The notes under the pieces are model-generated. The model worked only from the letters and a program-made list of their open reading frames with translations, was not told the DNA's origin and did no database searches. Positions 62,523 to 64,000 of a stretch of 64,000 nucleotides of DNA are shown piece after piece. Position 1 is the first letter of the stretch; every line of letters begins with the position of its first letter. This DNA comes from Plantactinospora sp. KBS50. Its GTDB lineage: Bacteria; Actinomycetota; Actinomycetes; Mycobacteriales; Micromonosporaceae. The position numbers and the translations under genes are program-made. The stretch is taken from NCBI RefSeq assembly GCF_002285795.1, contig NZ_CP022961.1:3910001-3974000 (forward strand), given 5' to 3'.

Positions 62523-63113
62523 CTATGCGAACCGGTCGGCGAGCGTCGTCAGCCTGCTCACGTACGCGGGCCAGTCGAGGTCGGCGGGGATGTTCGTGTC
62601 CTCCCGCCGCAGGCCGATCGCGCCGTCGTGCTGCTCGCGCATCAGGTCCGCGTGGCCGGCGTGCCGGGCGATGTCGTAGATCACGTGGACGATGATCCGT
62701 TGCAGTGTCACGTCCTGCCCACCCGGCCGCCACCACGGCACCCGCCCCGGCGCGTCGAGCGGCAACTGCTCGATGGTCTGGTCGGCGAACGCCCCGACCC
62801 GACGGTACAGGTCGATCAGCCCGTCCTTTGTCTCGTCCTCCGTCGCGTACCAGTCGGCCTGCGGATCCGTCTCGTACGCCGAGGAGGGGACCAGGTCCTC
62901 CGGCGTCGGGAACTCCCGCCCGAAGGTGACGCCGAAGTAGCCGGCCTCGACGTTGAGGCAGTGCTTGACGACCCCCAGCAGGTTGTTGCCGGTCGCGGTG
63001 CGCGGCAGTCGCGCCTCACGCTCGCTCACCCCGTCGAGCTTCCAGATCAGGTCGTCGCGGGTGGCCTGGAGGTAGTGTCGCAGCGCGGCCTTCGGGTCGT
63101 TCAGTTCAGCCAT
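62523..63113 (-). CDS. DinB-family protein
   Basis: A 196-residue helical protein, ATG 63113. The DinB/YfiT four-helix-bundle pattern is clear: ALRHYLQATRDDLIWKLDGV, NLLGVVKHCLNVEAGYFG (first metal His) and the C-terminal TLQRIIVHVIYDIARHAGHADLMRE with HxxxxxxRHxGH, the metal-binding triad completion. Family members are metal-dependent thiol transferases or stress proteins using mycothiol or bacillithiol; this one's substrate is unknown. Confidence 0.9.
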   Translation of the reverse strand: MAELNDPKAALRHYLQATRDDLIWKLDGVSEREARLPRTATGNNLLGVVKHCLNVEAGYFGVTFGREFPTPEDLVPSSAYETDPQADWYATEDETKDGLIDLYRRVGAFADQTIEQLPLDAPGRVPWWRPGGQDVTLQRIIVHVIYDIARHAGHADLMREQHDGAIGLRREDTNIPADLDWPAYVSRLTTLADRFA

Positions 63114-63257
63114 GTCCGCCAGTCTGCCCCCACCCGGCCGGATCGGCTCACCCATCCGGTGCCCGCGCGCCGCTTCTCCCGTACCCCTGGCAGCCCGGAC
63201 TCCCCCGCGCGCCCGGCCGGCCAGGGTGAGGTGGCGGGCCGGTCTACTGTCCCAGCC

Positions 63258-63863
63258 ATGGAGGATGTTGACTGGAACGCGGAGCTTGTCGATCAGCTCG
63301 AATGGCACTGGCGGTACCAGCTTCGGCCCCGGCTCGACGGGTTGACCGATGACGAGTTCTTCTGGCAGCCGGTCCCCGGCTGCTGGACGCTGAGCCGCCG
63401 CGGCCGGAGTTCCGCACCCAGGTCGATCGGCACGGGCGAGTTCACGCTGGATTGTGCGCGGCTGGACGGTGCCGGGTTGGAGCATGCCGACCCGCCGCCC
63501 GGTCCCGCGCCGGTGACCACGATCGCCTGGCGGATGGCGCACCTCATCGACGTGTTCGGGCCGCCGAGCGTGCCGCACTTCCAGGTGCCGGTCGACGGTC
63601 GCCCGACGCTCGACTACCCCGGCACCGCCGAGGCGGCGCTGCGCCAGCTCGACCACGGGTACGACGCATGGGTCCGCGATGTCCGCGGCCTCGGTGCGGC
63701 GGGAATTGCCCGGCCACAGGGGGAACTGTCGCCGCCACAGTTCGCCGACGCGCCGATCGCGAAGCTCATCCTGCACATCCACCGGGAAGTCATCCACCAC
63801 GGGGCCGAGATATCGCTGCTGCGCGACCTGTACGTGTGGAAGGGCACGCGAAGCCACGTCTGA
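63258..63863 (+). CDS. DinB-family (mycothiol-dependent-like) protein
   Basis: A 201-residue protein, ATG 63258. WNAELVDQLEWHWRYQLRPRL and GLTDDEFFWQPVPGCWTL open the fold; TTIAWRMAHLIDVFG supplies the first His; and APIAKLILHIHREVIHHGAEISLLRDLY supplies HxxxVxHHGAE, the second and third ligands. It differs considerably from the divergent DinB gene at 62.5 kb, sharing only the fold. The two start codons are 144 bp apart. Confidence 0.9.
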   Translation: MEDVDWNAELVDQLEWHWRYQLRPRLDGLTDDEFFWQPVPGCWTLSRRGRSSAPRSIGTGEFTLDCARLDGAGLEHADPPPGPAPVTTIAWRMAHLIDVFGPPSVPHFQVPVDGRPTLDYPGTAEAALRQLDHGYDAWVRDVRGLGAAGIARPQGELSPPQFADAPIAKLILHIHREVIHHGAEISLLRDLYVWKGTRSHV

Positions 63864-64000
63864 AAGGGTGCTTGGACGAGGCTCGCCCCGTAGCGAGCCG
63901 AGGCCAGGTTCCGGGTCCGGCGCTGCACGACCGCCGGCACGGGGATGATCATCACCGAGGGGCGGCCTGCTCGCCGGTGGCGAGTTGCTGCGCGGCGTTC
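63864..64000. other. Right-edge sequence without a supported gene
   Basis: 137 bp after the DinB gene; no start, ribosome site or hairpin can be supported before the window ends. Confidence 0.4.

Noticed and set aside
1-64000. Prophage, integrative element or insertion sequence
   Set aside because: No integrase, transposase, phage structural gene or flanking tRNA/att repeat was recognised. The only repeat pair is the 59-bp hairpin element, reported separately.

Overview
The window is very GC-rich, densely packed DNA from an actinomycete. Codon use, frequent GTG starts, ATGA/GTGA gene overlaps and the gene families (CHAT/S8/sigma cluster, DUF397, MMPL with DUF2993, FGE-type sulfatase maturase) fit Micromonosporaceae best; the genus cannot be fixed from the sequence alone. 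No rRNA, tRNA, integrase or transposase was recognised.

Layout. (1) 1-13.6 kb is a CRISPR-Cas region. At the left edge are a partial RAMP-family cas gene and cas6, which suggests that a type III module continues off the window. Then come three CRISPR arrays (16, 8 and 11 repeats), each behind a near-identical 95-bp leader, and a complete type I-B operon (cas8b-cas7-cas5-cas3-cas4-cas1-cas2) between arrays 1 and 2. Two small cargo genes, one encoding a lipoprotein, lie between arrays 2 and 3. (2) 13.6-17.4 kb holds a decayed DUF5753 regulator remnant, a small membrane protein, a methyltransferase, and an aldo/keto reductase divergent from an XRE regulator. (3) 17.4-31.0 kb is an eleven-gene minus-strand operon for a sulfated, probably ribose-containing glycan: LacI regulator, ribokinase, ribose pyranase, ADP-ribosylglycohydrolase-family enzyme, ABC importer, two sulfatases, a secreted beta-helix protein and the formylglycine-generating enzyme that activates the sulfatases.

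(4) 31.2-42.4 kb carries a type I-E CRISPR-Cas locus on the minus strand. Its first gene encodes a UvrD-type helicase with an N-terminal toxin-like domain, followed by cas3, cas8e, cse2, cas7e, cas5e and cas6e. The adaptation end is decayed: cas1e is reduced to a 57-codon remnant, cas2e has lost its normal C-terminus, and only a two-repeat array remnant is left. cas3 carries a frameshift that separates its HD nuclease from its helicase. (5) 42.5-47.1 kb encodes a Ser/Thr kinase, a conserved phage-like protein of unknown function, a tiny basic protein and an N6-adenine DNA methylase; with the helicase next door this looks like a defence island. (6) 47.0-54.7 kb holds an MMPL exporter with a DUF2993 lipoprotein-like partner, a two-component system, and a secreted beta-helix protein. 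(7) 55.0-62.4 kb is a protease-signalling cluster: sigma factor, small protein, S8 subtilase and TPR-CHAT caspase-like protease, divergent from a secreted DUF6345 protein with its own His/Cys pair. Two DinB-family proteins close the window.

At least six apparent frameshifts occur (near 540, 39,760, 54,550, 58,110, 58,505 and 58,665). Every one behaves as the loss of a single base, mostly in short G/C runs. Systematic sequencing deletions are therefore a serious alternative to true gene decay, and the broken genes are described with that in mind.
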